The notes below the pieces were generated by a model that saw only the letters and a program-made list of their open reading frames with translations, searched no databases and had not been told where the DNA came from. 64,000 nucleotides of DNA from Nocardia harenae NBRC 108248 (lineage in GTDB: Bacteria; Actinomycetota; Actinomycetes; Mycobacteriales; Mycobacteriaceae): positions 62,001-126,000 of the forward strand of contig NZ_BDBH01000005.1 in assembly GCF_001612885.1 (NCBI RefSeq), read 5' to 3'. Position 1 is the stretch's first letter; each line of letters opens with the position of its first letter. Position numbers and translations under genes: made by a program. Below are positions 26,312 through 34,079 of the stretch, one piece after another.

Positions 26312-27370
26312 ATGAAATCGGACGAACTCGCCGACCACCTCTTCACCGCCGTGCTCGGCACCTTCGACGTGCTCGCCGTGCACATCGGCTCCACATTCGG
26401 CCTCTACGACCTGCTGGCCGAGCCCCGCACCTCAGCCGAGGCCGCCGCCGCGGCGGGCATGGCCGAGCGGTACTGCCGGGAGTGGCTGGAGCAGCAGACC
26501 GTCGCCGGCCTGATCGAGGTCGACGACCCCGCGCTGCCCGCGCACGAACGCCGCTACACACTCCCCGCCGAGCACGTCCCGGTGCTCTGCGACCGGGACA
26601 GCCTCAGCTACTTCACCCCGTTCGCCCGGATCGTCGCCGCAGCGGCGGTGCAGCTGCCCGCGCTGCTGGAGGCGTACCGCACCGGTGGCGGGGTCGGCTG
26701 GCACCAGTACGGGGAGGTCATGCGGGCCGGTCAGGCCGATGCCAACCGCCCGCTCTTCCTGCACGTCCTCGGCTCCGACTGGCTGCCTGCGCTGCCCGAG
26801 GCGCACGCAGCGCTCACCGCGGGCGGCCGGGTCGCCGATATCGGCTGCGGCGACGGCTGGTCCGCCATCGGCATGGCGCTCGCCTACCCGGCGGCCGAGG
26901 TCGACGGCTTCGACCTCGACCCCGCCTCCATCGAGGCCGCCCGCGCCCACGCCGCGAACTACGGCCTCGGCGACCGGGTCCGATTCCATCACGCCGACGT
27001 CGCCGAACTCGCCGACGCCGGCCGGTACGACCTGGTCACCGCCTTCGAATGCGTCCACGACATGCCGGACCCGGTCGGCGTCCTGCGCGCGGCGCGGACC
27101 CTGGCGCGCCCCGGCGGCACCGTACTCGTCATGGACGAGCGCGTCCCGGAGACCTTCTCCGGCCCCGGCGACCCCGTCGAGCAGCTCATGTACGGCATGT
27201 CCCTGCTCATCTGCCTCCCCGACGGCCTCTCGCACCCCGGCTCCGCGGGCACCGGCACCGTCATGCGCCCCGGCACCCTGCGCCGCTACGCCCGCGACGC
27301 GGGCTTCGCCGAGGTCGAGGTGCTCGACATCGAGCACGACCTCTTCCGCCTCTACCGGCTGCACCCGTGA
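26312..27370 (+). CDS. Class I SAM-dependent methyltransferase with N-terminal winged helix
   Basis: 352 aa. The N-terminal ~100 residues form a dimerising winged-helix-like domain (TFGLYDLLAEPRTSAEAAAAAG...YCREWLEQQTVAGLI). The Rossmann domain follows with motif I VADIGCGDGWSAIG (~172-185), an acidic strand end (DGFDLDP), and a post-I motif. The architecture resembles small-molecule O- or C-methyltransferases and mycobacterial Rv2258c-type proteins. Substrate unknown. The divergent SARP gene suggests dedicated control. Confidence 0.85.
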   Translation: MKSDELADHLFTAVLGTFDVLAVHIGSTFGLYDLLAEPRTSAEAAAAAGMAERYCREWLEQQTVAGLIEVDDPALPAHERRYTLPAEHVPVLCDRDSLSYFTPFARIVAAAAVQLPALLEAYRTGGGVGWHQYGEVMRAGQADANRPLFLHVLGSDWLPALPEAHAALTAGGRVADIGCGDGWSAIGMALAYPAAEVDGFDLDPASIEAARAHAANYGLGDRVRFHHADVAELADAGRYDLVTAFECVHDMPDPVGVLRAARTLARPGGTVLVMDERVPETFSGPGDPVEQLMYGMSLLICLPDGLSHPGSAGTGTVMRPGTLRRYARDAGFAEVEVLDIEHDLFRLYRLHP

Positions 27371-27375
27371 CCGGA

Positions 27376-27398
27376 GCCGCCGCGACACCCGCGGCGGC
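27376..27398 (+). terminator. Hairpin after the methyltransferase gene
   Basis: GCCGCCGCG-ACACC-CGCGGCGGC is a perfect 9-bp GC stem with a 5-nt loop, 5 bp after the stop codon, separating the methyltransferase from the WXG100 cassette. Confidence 0.65.
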
Positions 27399-27425
27399 CT
27401 CTGCTCGGCTGCTACCGTCGATTCC

Positions 27426-27734
27426 GTGAGCGAAACCGGGGGAACACCAGTCGCCGTCGTACCCGAAAAGGTGCGCGAGGTCGGCCAATACGTCTACGAC
27501 CTCGCCGAAACTCTGCGCGGCGCACTGCAATCCGCCGCCCGCGACGTCGACCGCCTCACCACCGAGAGCTGGACCGGCGACGCCGCCGCCGAATTCGGCA
27601 CCGGCTGGAGCGACGTCCGCGAGGGCGGGACCGCGATCATCGACGCGCTCACCGTCCTCGCGGAGAAGCTCGGGGTCAGCGCGGCGAACTACGAGAAACA
27701 GGAGTCCGATTCCACGACCCTGCTGAACATGTGA
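27426..27734 (+). CDS. WXG100-family protein (ESX-type secretion substrate/chaperone), first of pair
   Basis: 102 aa from GTG 27426. Two amphipathic helices separated by a turn with the WXG motif in ESWTGDAAAEF, the hallmark of EsxA/EsxB-like proteins exported by type VII systems. It overlaps the next WXG100 gene by one base (TGATG), so the two are probably translated together and form a heterodimer. No ESX ATPase or membrane component is encoded in this window, so secretion would depend on machinery elsewhere. Confidence 0.85.
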   Translation: MSETGGTPVAVVPEKVREVGQYVYDLAETLRGALQSAARDVDRLTTESWTGDAAAEFGTGWSDVREGGTAIIDALTVLAEKLGVSAANYEKQESDSTTLLNM

Positions 27735-28033
27735 TGAGTTCGCAGTTCTCGGTCGACCTCGAAGAGCTCGACAACATCGTCACCCGGGTCTCCGCCCTCG
27801 CCACCTTCGTCGCCGACCACCTCGACGAGATCGACGACCGGATCGCCACCCTCACCGGCACCGGCTGGGAAGGCCGCGCGGCCGCCGCCTACGCCGACGC
27901 GCACCGCCAGTGGTCCGCCGGCGCCCGGGAATTCGTCACCGGCCTGCGGGATATGAGCGATGCCGCGCGCACCATGCACACCCGCTACTCCCGGGCCAAC
28001 GACCTGAACCGGAGGATGGTCGGCGGGGCATGA
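27734..28033 (+). CDS. WXG100-family protein, second of pair
   Basis: 99 aa from ATG 27734 (GTG 27731 is an alternative). The turn between helices carries GTGWEGRAAAAY (WXG). The N-terminal helix reads FSVDLEELDNIVTRVSAL and the C-terminal helix ends near TRYSRANDLNRRM. It overlaps the downstream toxin-like gene by ATGA. It probably partners the preceding WXG100 protein and may escort the large effector, as the small helical partners of actinobacterial LXG/WXG toxins do (inference). Confidence 0.85.
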   Translation: MSSQFSVDLEELDNIVTRVSALATFVADHLDEIDDRIATLTGTGWEGRAAAAYADAHRQWSAGAREFVTGLRDMSDAARTMHTRYSRANDLNRRMVGGA

Positions 28034-29403
28034 GCCAGACCGTCGATTGGCAGGTGTACTACGACGCCGCGCAGAAATGTCATGATCTGGCCGGGGAGAT
28101 CCGGAAAGCGGACGCGCCCCTGCACGCGGTGTTGAAGAACGATTGCGCGGGCATGGCCGGTGATGCTCCAGGCTGCAAGCAGTGGGGTGAGGCCTACGAC
28201 AACTCGGCGCAGCAGACCCTGCAGACCTGCACCAATATCGCGGATGCGCTGTCGAACCTGGGCTACGTGATCGCGGCGTTCGGCTACAACCACGGCATCG
28301 CCAACCGCAGCAATCCCGCGCCCTCCCGCCCGGCGGTCGGCGACATCGACGTCTGCCACATCTCGATCCCCACCTCGGTCGCCGACAACGGGCCGGGGCT
28401 GTCCCGGCACCCCGACGACGTCGATATCTTCGAGAGCCTGCTGGCGACGATCGTGCGGGAATTCGGCAAACTTCCCAATGGCGACGTCGACAAGCTGGAG
28501 CGGGCGGCCGCGGCCTGGAAAACCTTCTCGACGCACGAGGCCATCGCGAACGCGGGCGCCCGGGTCGCCGCCATCGCCGGGCTGCTGGAGCCGATGCGCG
28601 ACGAGCACCTCGGGCCGATTCGCGAGCACATCGAATCGGTGCGCAGGGGGGCGGAGGGGCTGCGCACCGCATCGCTCGCGCTGGCCACCCCGGTCGCCGA
28701 GTACCACGCGGCCACGGTCGCGGTGCGGACTGATATCGAGTCCGCGGTGACCTCGGCCAAGTGGGCGGTCGGGCTCACGGTCGCGGCCGCGGCGGCCGCC
28801 TTTTTCTTCACCCTCGGTGGCAGTGCCGCGGCGGGGGCCGGCGGGGTCACCGCGATCGTGGCGAACACCGCGACCACCATTCGCAACGTCTACCAGGCCA
28901 GTAATCTCATTCGCGCGGTCGGTCTCGCGGTCGCTGGCGCCGGTGCGGTCGGCGTCGTCAAGGCGTTCGACGGGGTGCCGAGCTTGACGGAGATGACGAG
29001 CAGTCTGGTCTCCATCATCGCGATGCGGGTGCTGCTCGACGACGATGGCGTCGACTCCGGAGGCGGCAGTACAGCCGACCCGGCGTCCCTGACTCCCGAG
29101 CAGAAGGCGGACATCGCCAGGGATATCGCCTCCGACGAAGCAGGTACGCTACTCGGCGACGAGGACGCCAAGGGTGTCCGGATCGTGACGCAGGAACAGA
29201 TCGATGCCGCCAGGGCGGAGTTGACCGAGAAACTCGGACCGCCGCAGGTGATCACGACTCCCAAGGGCGAGGTCGAGGTGTGGAAGATCTCGGACGATCC
29301 GAAGTCCAATGTCACCTTCCGCAACTACAGCGACAGCGGCGGCGACACCATCGACTTCAACAACGTCCCCGACCTGCCGTTGAAGCGATGGCACATACCG
29401 TGA
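28030..29403 (+). CDS. Large WXG100-like effector with candidate C-terminal toxin domain
   Basis: 457 aa from ATG 28030. Residues 1-95 form a helical WXG-like leader (conserved-looking turn CAGMAGDAPGCKQWGEAYD). A second helical region (~125-245) precedes hydrophobic Ala/Gly segments at ~245-275 and ~296-313. An acidic linker follows (~336-360), and a compact C-terminal domain (~375-457) ends VTFRNYSDSGGDTIDF then a Trp-His-Ile-Pro terminus. The layout (secretion leader, pore-like segment, short variable C-terminus) is that of polymorphic toxins. The C-terminal fold was not identified. Codon use is visibly less GC-biased than in neighbours. The next gene, 25 bp away, is the expected immunity gene. 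Confidence 0.72.
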   Translation: MSQTVDWQVYYDAAQKCHDLAGEIRKADAPLHAVLKNDCAGMAGDAPGCKQWGEAYDNSAQQTLQTCTNIADALSNLGYVIAAFGYNHGIANRSNPAPSRPAVGDIDVCHISIPTSVADNGPGLSRHPDDVDIFESLLATIVREFGKLPNGDVDKLERAAAAWKTFSTHEAIANAGARVAAIAGLLEPMRDEHLGPIREHIESVRRGAEGLRTASLALATPVAEYHAATVAVRTDIESAVTSAKWAVGLTVAAAAAAFFFTLGGSAAAGAGGVTAIVANTATTIRNVYQASNLIRAVGLAVAGAGAVGVVKAFDGVPSLTEMTSSLVSIIAMRVLLDDDGVDSGGGSTADPASLTPEQKADIARDIASDEAGTLLGDEDAKGVRIVTQEQIDAARAELTEKLGPPQVITTPKGEVEVWKISDDPKSNVTFRNYSDSGGDTIDFNNVPDLPLKRWHIP

Positions 29404-29428
29404 AAACAGCAGATGACAGGGTGACCGA

Positions 29429-29956
29429 GTGACAGACGAATCGATCCTCACCTTCGATGAGCGCAGCTTCGTCAACTTCAAGGATTTCGATTTCGCGCCG
29501 GACGGCCACCACGGATTCCGCTGGGTGAACAGCAAGAGGTACGTAGTTCGGCAGCCGGAGGCAGCCGATGCGGAACTCCTCCGCGGCCTCATCGATTCCC
29601 CGGCCTACCGGGACAACTACATCGGCGGGGGGATCGAGCCGGAGGGGACCAGGCACGGGCCCTACTGGCTGCGGAACATCTCGGTCGACTCCTACCGCAC
29701 CATCTCGCCCGAGGCGGCGGCCGACATCGTCGACCGCTGGCTCAGGGCCGACGGGTCGGTCCCCGACAAACTCCGGGAGCGCGTGACGGCGGAGGTATTC
29801 GAGCCGATCGACACCGCCACGGCGATCTACGAACTCCGTGACCTCGGCGAAGGCGCCATGAGCGACCTCGGCCTGAGTAACGGAGAGTTCCACGAACTGG
29901 TCCTGATCGATCGGGCGAACGCTTCGGTGCGGCTGATCGTCGCCTCCGACGACTAA
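29429..29956 (+). CDS. Candidate immunity protein for the upstream WXG effector
   Basis: 175 aa from GTG 29429, soluble and acidic (pI clearly low by inspection), with no membrane segment or signal. No family recognised. Position directly after a putative toxin, small size, cytoplasmic nature and acidic charge suit an immunity protein. Alternatively it is an unrelated orphan carried with the cassette. It overlaps the convergent TetR gene by 4 bp. Confidence 0.55.
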   Translation: MTDESILTFDERSFVNFKDFDFAPDGHHGFRWVNSKRYVVRQPEAADAELLRGLIDSPAYRDNYIGGGIEPEGTRHGPYWLRNISVDSYRTISPEAAADIVDRWLRADGSVPDKLRERVTAEVFEPIDTATAIYELRDLGEGAMSDLGLSNGEFHELVLIDRANASVRLIVASDD

Positions 29957-30612
29957 CCCCCCACAACCTCTCCCCGCAGCGCCTCCCCCAACCCCGGACT
30001 CAACGAGAAAGCAAACGCCACCAGCGAATCCACCAGCAACTCGATCAACTCCTCGCGCGAAACAGCGTCGGTCCGCAACCACGTCAACGTCGTCTCCTCG
30101 ACGAACGCGATCCACCCGCGCATGCCGAGCAGCAACCGCGGCCGCTCGGATTCGGCGATGTGCACCGGCGCCTCGGTCAGGATGATCCCGATGATGGCGT
30201 CGCGCGTCCGGTCGACCAGCGGCGCGAGTTCGGGGCTGGTCGAGGTCGGCCCGCGCAGCAGCGCGGCGTAGGACGTGCGGTTCTCGCTGACGTAGTCGAT
30301 GTACCGCTCGATGGAATCGCGCAGCTTGTCGTAGACGCCGAGCTCGGGGTCGGGGGTGACGCGCTCCAGGAGCTCGGCATTGGCGTGGTGGACGATCGCC
30401 AGGTGGAAGTCCTGCTTGGTCGGGAAGTAGTGGAAGAGCAGGCCGCGGGAGATCCCCGCCTGCTCGGCGATCTCGCTGACCGAGATGTCCTCGATGGCGC
30501 GCTCGCCGAGCATCCGGGTGCCGAGGGTGATGAGTTGCAGGCGCCGCTCGTCCGGGCTCAATCGGACACGTTTCGTGCTCTCCCCTTGGCTTCTGCTCTT
30601 CACCCGGCTCAT
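29953..30612 (-). CDS. TetR/AcrR-family transcriptional regulator
   Basis: 219 aa with a complete N-terminal HTH (VSEIAEQAGISRGLLFHYFPTKQDF, ~45-70) and an all-helical ligand domain (FVEETTLTWL...). A basic leader of ~15 residues precedes it. It is divergent from the monooxygenase operon; the 60-bp gap holds two tandem 16-bp operator-like repeats, so it very likely represses both itself and that operon. Confidence 0.92.
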   Translation of the reverse strand: MSRVKSRSQGESTKRVRLSPDERRLQLITLGTRMLGERAIEDISVSEIAEQAGISRGLLFHYFPTKQDFHLAIVHHANAELLERVTPDPELGVYDKLRDSIERYIDYVSENRTSYAALLRGPTSTSPELAPLVDRTRDAIIGIILTEAPVHIAESERPRLLLGMRGWIAFVEETTLTWLRTDAVSREELIELLVDSLVAFAFSLSPGLGEALRGEVVGG

Positions 30613-30617
30613 CCTAC

Positions 30618-30653
30618 TGACCGCCGCTCAATACTGTTGACTGCTGCTCAATA
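30618..30653. promoter_or_regulatory. Tandem TetR-type operators between the regulator and the monooxygenase operon
   Basis: TGACCGCCGCTCAATA (30618-30633) and TGACTGCTGCTCAATA (30638-30653) match at 14 of 16 positions and repeat exactly every 20 bp, about two helical turns. Each contains a TGA...TCA dyad. The first lies 5 bp from the TetR start and the second 19 bp before the monooxygenase ATG. Confidence 0.7.
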
Positions 30654-30672
30654 AACTCGTACTCTCGGTTAC

Positions 30673-32196
30673 ATGAGTCGCAAGGTTACAGACAAGGGTG
30701 TCGAGCGGCGGCACGTGCGCACGATCATCGTCGGCAGCGGGTTCGCCGGGCTCGGGCTCGCGATCAAGCTGAAGCAGCAGCGCCGCGACGACTACCTGGT
30801 GCTGGAGCGGGGCAGCGTGGTCGGCGGCACCTGGCGGGACAACACGTACCCGGGCGCGGCCTGCGACGTCCCCTCGCACCTGTACTCGTACTCCTTCGCG
30901 CTCAACCCGGACTGGACGCGCTCGTTCTCCAGGCAGGGCGAGATCCAGCAGTACATCCGCGGCGTCGCCGAGAAGTACGGCGTGCTGGACAAGCACGTCT
31001 TCGACTGCGATGTCACCTCGGTGCGCTGGAACGCCGAGACCGCGCGCTGGGACGTCGAGTCGAGCAAGGGGCCCTTCACCGCCGACACGGTGGTCTCCGC
31101 GGTCGGCGCGCTCTGCGAGCCCGCGCTCCCGGACATCAAGGGCATCAACGACTTCGAGGGCGAGATCTTCCACTCCGCCCGCTGGAACCACGATGCCGAC
31201 CTGGCCGGTAAGCGGGTCGCGATCATCGGCACCGGCGCCTCGGCCATCCAGATCGTGCCGAGCATCGCCCCGCAGGTCGCGCACCTGGACGTCTACCAGC
31301 GCACCGCGCCCTGGCTGCTGCCCCGCTTCGACCGGCCGTACACCACGCTGGAGAAGCTGGCCTTCAAGCACATCCCTGGCTTCCAGCGGCTCTCCAGGGC
31401 GGGCATCTACGCCGCCAGGGAGACCCAGGTGCTCGGGCTGGCCAAGTTCCCCGCGCTGATGAACATCTTCGAGTTGGTCGCCCGCGCCAAGCTGCGCCGC
31501 GAGATCTCCGACCCCGAGCTGCGCGCGAAGGTCACGCCGAACTTCCGGATCGGCTGCAAGCGCATGCTGATCTCGAACGACTACTACCCGGCGCTGGACC
31601 GCGACAACGTCGACGTGATCACCGACGGCATCGCCGAGATCAAAGCGAACTCCATCGTCACCAGGGACGGCACCGAGCGCGAGATCGACGCGCTGATCGT
31701 CGCCACCGGCTTCCACGTGACCGATTCGCCGACCTACAACGCCATCGTCGGCCCGGACGGCCGCACCCTCTCCGAGGTCTTCGACCAGCAGGGGCAGCAG
31801 GCGTACAAGGGCACCGCGATCGCGGGCTTCCCGAACATGTTCTTCCTGGTCGGCCCGAATGTCGGGCTCGGCCACACCTCGATGGTCTACATGATCGAGT
31901 CGCAGATCAACTACGTGGCCGACGCGCTGGGCGCGCTGGCGCGGCAGGGGCTGCGCACGGTCGAGGTGCGCCGGGACGCGCAGGACAGCTACAACGCCGA
32001 GCTGCAGCAGAAGCTCGCGGGCACGGTCTGGAACACCGGCGGCTGCGCCAGCTGGTACCTGGACAAACACGGCAACAACACCACGCTGTGGCCGGACTTC
32101 ACCTTCCGCTTCCGCAGCCAGACCAAGAAGTTCGACGTCGCGGCGTACTCGACCACGAAAGCCGCGGCCGATCAGAAAGCAGTGGTACCGCAGTGA
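30673..32196 (+). CDS. Flavin-containing monooxygenase (Baeyer-Villiger type, EthA/MymA-like)
   Basis: 507 aa. FAD-binding GSGFAGLG near the N-terminus, the Baeyer-Villiger fingerprint FEGEIFHSARWN (FxGxxxHxxxW), a second Rossmann motif GTGASAIQ for NADPH, and an ATGFHV motif. It oxidises ketones or hydrophobic substrates using NADPH and O2. First gene of a tight operon (GTGA overlap with the SDR gene). The gene set resembles the M. tuberculosis mymA operon but is linked to a TetR rather than an AraC regulator. No clear ribosome site precedes ATG. Confidence 0.92.
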   Translation: MSRKVTDKGVERRHVRTIIVGSGFAGLGLAIKLKQQRRDDYLVLERGSVVGGTWRDNTYPGAACDVPSHLYSYSFALNPDWTRSFSRQGEIQQYIRGVAEKYGVLDKHVFDCDVTSVRWNAETARWDVESSKGPFTADTVVSAVGALCEPALPDIKGINDFEGEIFHSARWNHDADLAGKRVAIIGTGASAIQIVPSIAPQVAHLDVYQRTAPWLLPRFDRPYTTLEKLAFKHIPGFQRLSRAGIYAARETQVLGLAKFPALMNIFELVARAKLRREISDPELRAKVTPNFRIGCKRMLISNDYYPALDRDNVDVITDGIAEIKANSIVTRDGTEREIDALIVATGFHVTDSPTYNAIVGPDGRTLSEVFDQQGQQAYKGTAIAGFPNMFFLVGPNVGLGHTSMVYMIESQINYVADALGALARQGLRTVEVRRDAQDSYNAELQQKLAGTVWNTGGCASWYLDKHGNNTTLWPDFTFRFRSQTKKFDVAAYSTTKAAADQKAVVPQ

Positions 32197-33023
32197 GCAG
32201 GGACGCGTACTTCACCGGCAAGGTCTGTGTGATCACCGGCGCCGGCTCCGGCATCGGCCGGGCACTGGCCGAGAACCTGGCCAGGCGGGGGGCCAAGCTC
32301 GCGCTCTCCGACATCGATACCGAGGGGCTGGCCGAGACGGTCCGGCGCTGCGAGGCGCTCGGCGCCCAGGTGAAGTCGGATCGGCTGGACGTCTCCGAGC
32401 GCGAGGCCGTGCTGCTCTACGCCGACGCGGTGAAGGCGCACTTCGGCGTCGTGCACCAGATCTACAACAACGCGGGCATCGCCTACCACGGTGACGTGCT
32501 GCACTCGGGGTTCAAGGACATCGAGCGGATCATGGACGTCGACTTCTGGGGCGTCGTGAACGGCACCAAGGCGTTCCTGCCCCTGCTGCTGGAGTCCGGG
32601 GACGGCCACGTCGTCAACGTCTCCAGCCTCTTCGGGCTGATCGCGGTGCCGAGCCAGAGCGCCTACAACTCGGCCAAGTTCGCGGTGCGCGGCTTCACCG
32701 AGTCGCTGCGCCAGGAGATGCTGCTCGGCAAGCACCCGGTGCGGGTCACCTGCGTGCACCCGGGCGGCATCAAGACCGCGGTGGCCCGCAACGCGAGCTA
32801 CGCCGAGAACGTGGACGGCGCGAACGCCGCCTCGCTCTTCGACAAGAAGCTGGCCATGCACACCCCGGAGATGGCCGCGCAGACCATCACCGAGGGCGTG
32901 CGCAAGGGCCACGGCCGGGTGCTGATCGGCTGGGAGGCCAAGCTGCTCGACCTGTTCGTGCGCTTCACCGCCTCCGGCTACCAGCGCATCTCCGCGCGGG
33001 TCCAGCGCGGTGTGCTGCCGTGA
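32193..33023 (+). CDS. Short-chain dehydrogenase/reductase (SadH-like)
   Basis: 276 aa from GTG overlapping the monooxygenase stop. Classical SDR: TGAGSGIG cofactor motif (~15-22), NNAG, catalytic Ser in NVSSLFG, YxxxK as YNSAK. It likely interconverts an alcohol and ketone, supplying or using the monooxygenase substrate. It overlaps the next gene by GTGA. Confidence 0.92.
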   Translation: MSRDAYFTGKVCVITGAGSGIGRALAENLARRGAKLALSDIDTEGLAETVRRCEALGAQVKSDRLDVSEREAVLLYADAVKAHFGVVHQIYNNAGIAYHGDVLHSGFKDIERIMDVDFWGVVNGTKAFLPLLLESGDGHVVNVSSLFGLIAVPSQSAYNSAKFAVRGFTESLRQEMLLGKHPVRVTCVHPGGIKTAVARNASYAENVDGANAASLFDKKLAMHTPEMAAQTITEGVRKGHGRVLIGWEAKLLDLFVRFTASGYQRISARVQRGVLP

Positions 33024-33955
33024 GCGCCCTGCGCGAGCTGAACCTGCCGCTGCCGGCGGCGCGGGCCGTGCTGACCCCGCTCTACTGGGCATCGCTGCAC
33101 GCCAGGCTGCCCTTCCCGGTGCAGCGCAGGCTGCTCGACGTCGCCTCGCGGGTGCAGTTGCTGCCCGCGGGCGCGGTGGTCAGGAAGCTCCGGCTGGCCG
33201 GGCGGCCCGCCGAACGGCTCACCGTCACCAGCACTCCGACCGGCACCGAGGCGGGCGCGATTCTCTACCTGCACGGCGGCGGCTACGTGGTGGGCTCGCT
33301 GGCCACGCACCGCTCGCTCGGCGCCCGGCTGGCCCGCGCCGCGGAGTGCCCGGTCTACGCGCTGGACTACCGGCTGGCGCCGGAGCACCCGCTGCCCGCC
33401 GGGCTCGACGACGCCGAGGCGGCCTTCCTCGAGCTGGTCTCCAAGCACGGCTACCGGGCCGACCGGATCGCCATCTCCGGCGACTCCGCGGGCGGCGGGC
33501 TCGCGCTCGCGCTGGCCCAGCGGCTGATCGCGAAGCACGGGCTCACCCCGGGCGCGCTCGGGCTGATCGCGCCGTGGACCGACCCGAACGAGATCCCGGA
33601 GCGCGAGCGCGACCTGGTGATCAGCAAGCCCTGGTCGCGGCTCTGCGCCGCTGCCTACCTCGGCGCCGCCGACTGCGCCGACATCGGCTACGCCCCGCTC
33701 ACCGGCGTGCTGCACGCGCTGCCGCCCACCTACGTCCAGGTGGACGAGAGCGAGCTGCTGCACCCGCAGTGCGTCGCGCTGGTCGAGGCGCTGCGCGGGG
33801 CCGGTGTGCACGTGCGGTTCACCGAGACCCGCGGGCTCTGGCATGTGGCGCAGCTGCAGGCCGGGCTGGTGCGACCCGCCGCCGCCGTATTGTCCGAGAT
33901 GGCCGAATTCCTGCGTGACGCACTACACCCGGCCGACCTGCGGGAACTAGGATAG
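33020..33955 (+). CDS. Alpha/beta hydrolase, hormone-sensitive-lipase family (LipR/LipN-like)
   Basis: 311 aa. Oxyanion-hole motif LHGGGYVVGS, nucleophile elbow GDSAGG, and a late His near LWHVAQLQ for the triad. Such enzymes hydrolyse short-chain esters. With the Baeyer-Villiger monooxygenase and SDR it fits a pathway of alcohol to ketone to ester to acid plus alcohol (inference). Last gene of the three-gene operon; the acyl-CoA ligase that follows 124 bp later has its own promoter region. Confidence 0.9.
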   Translation: MSALRELNLPLPAARAVLTPLYWASLHARLPFPVQRRLLDVASRVQLLPAGAVVRKLRLAGRPAERLTVTSTPTGTEAGAILYLHGGGYVVGSLATHRSLGARLARAAECPVYALDYRLAPEHPLPAGLDDAEAAFLELVSKHGYRADRIAISGDSAGGGLALALAQRLIAKHGLTPGALGLIAPWTDPNEIPERERDLVISKPWSRLCAAAYLGAADCADIGYAPLTGVLHALPPTYVQVDESELLHPQCVALVEALRGAGVHVRFTETRGLWHVAQLQAGLVRPAAAVLSEMAEFLRDALHPADLRELG

Positions 33956-34045
33956 GACCAGCGGTTCCAGCAGTCCGGGCGGGCGGTCGCTCACTCGGCG
34001 CCGAAGCGGTGGCCGAGCTCTCCCGCCTGCCCGCGGTGTCGTAGA

Positions 34046-34059
34046 TTACTGGCGAGTAA
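34046..34059. promoter_or_regulatory. Palindrome upstream of the acyl-CoA ligase gene
   Basis: TTACT-GGCG-AGTAA is a perfect 5-bp dyad 20 bp before the start codon, in the position of a promoter or repressor site. Several fatty-acid regulators of the TetR family bind sites of this size, but the regulator cannot be named. Confidence 0.45.
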
Positions 34060-34079
34060 ACCCACGTGGAAGGGCACAG

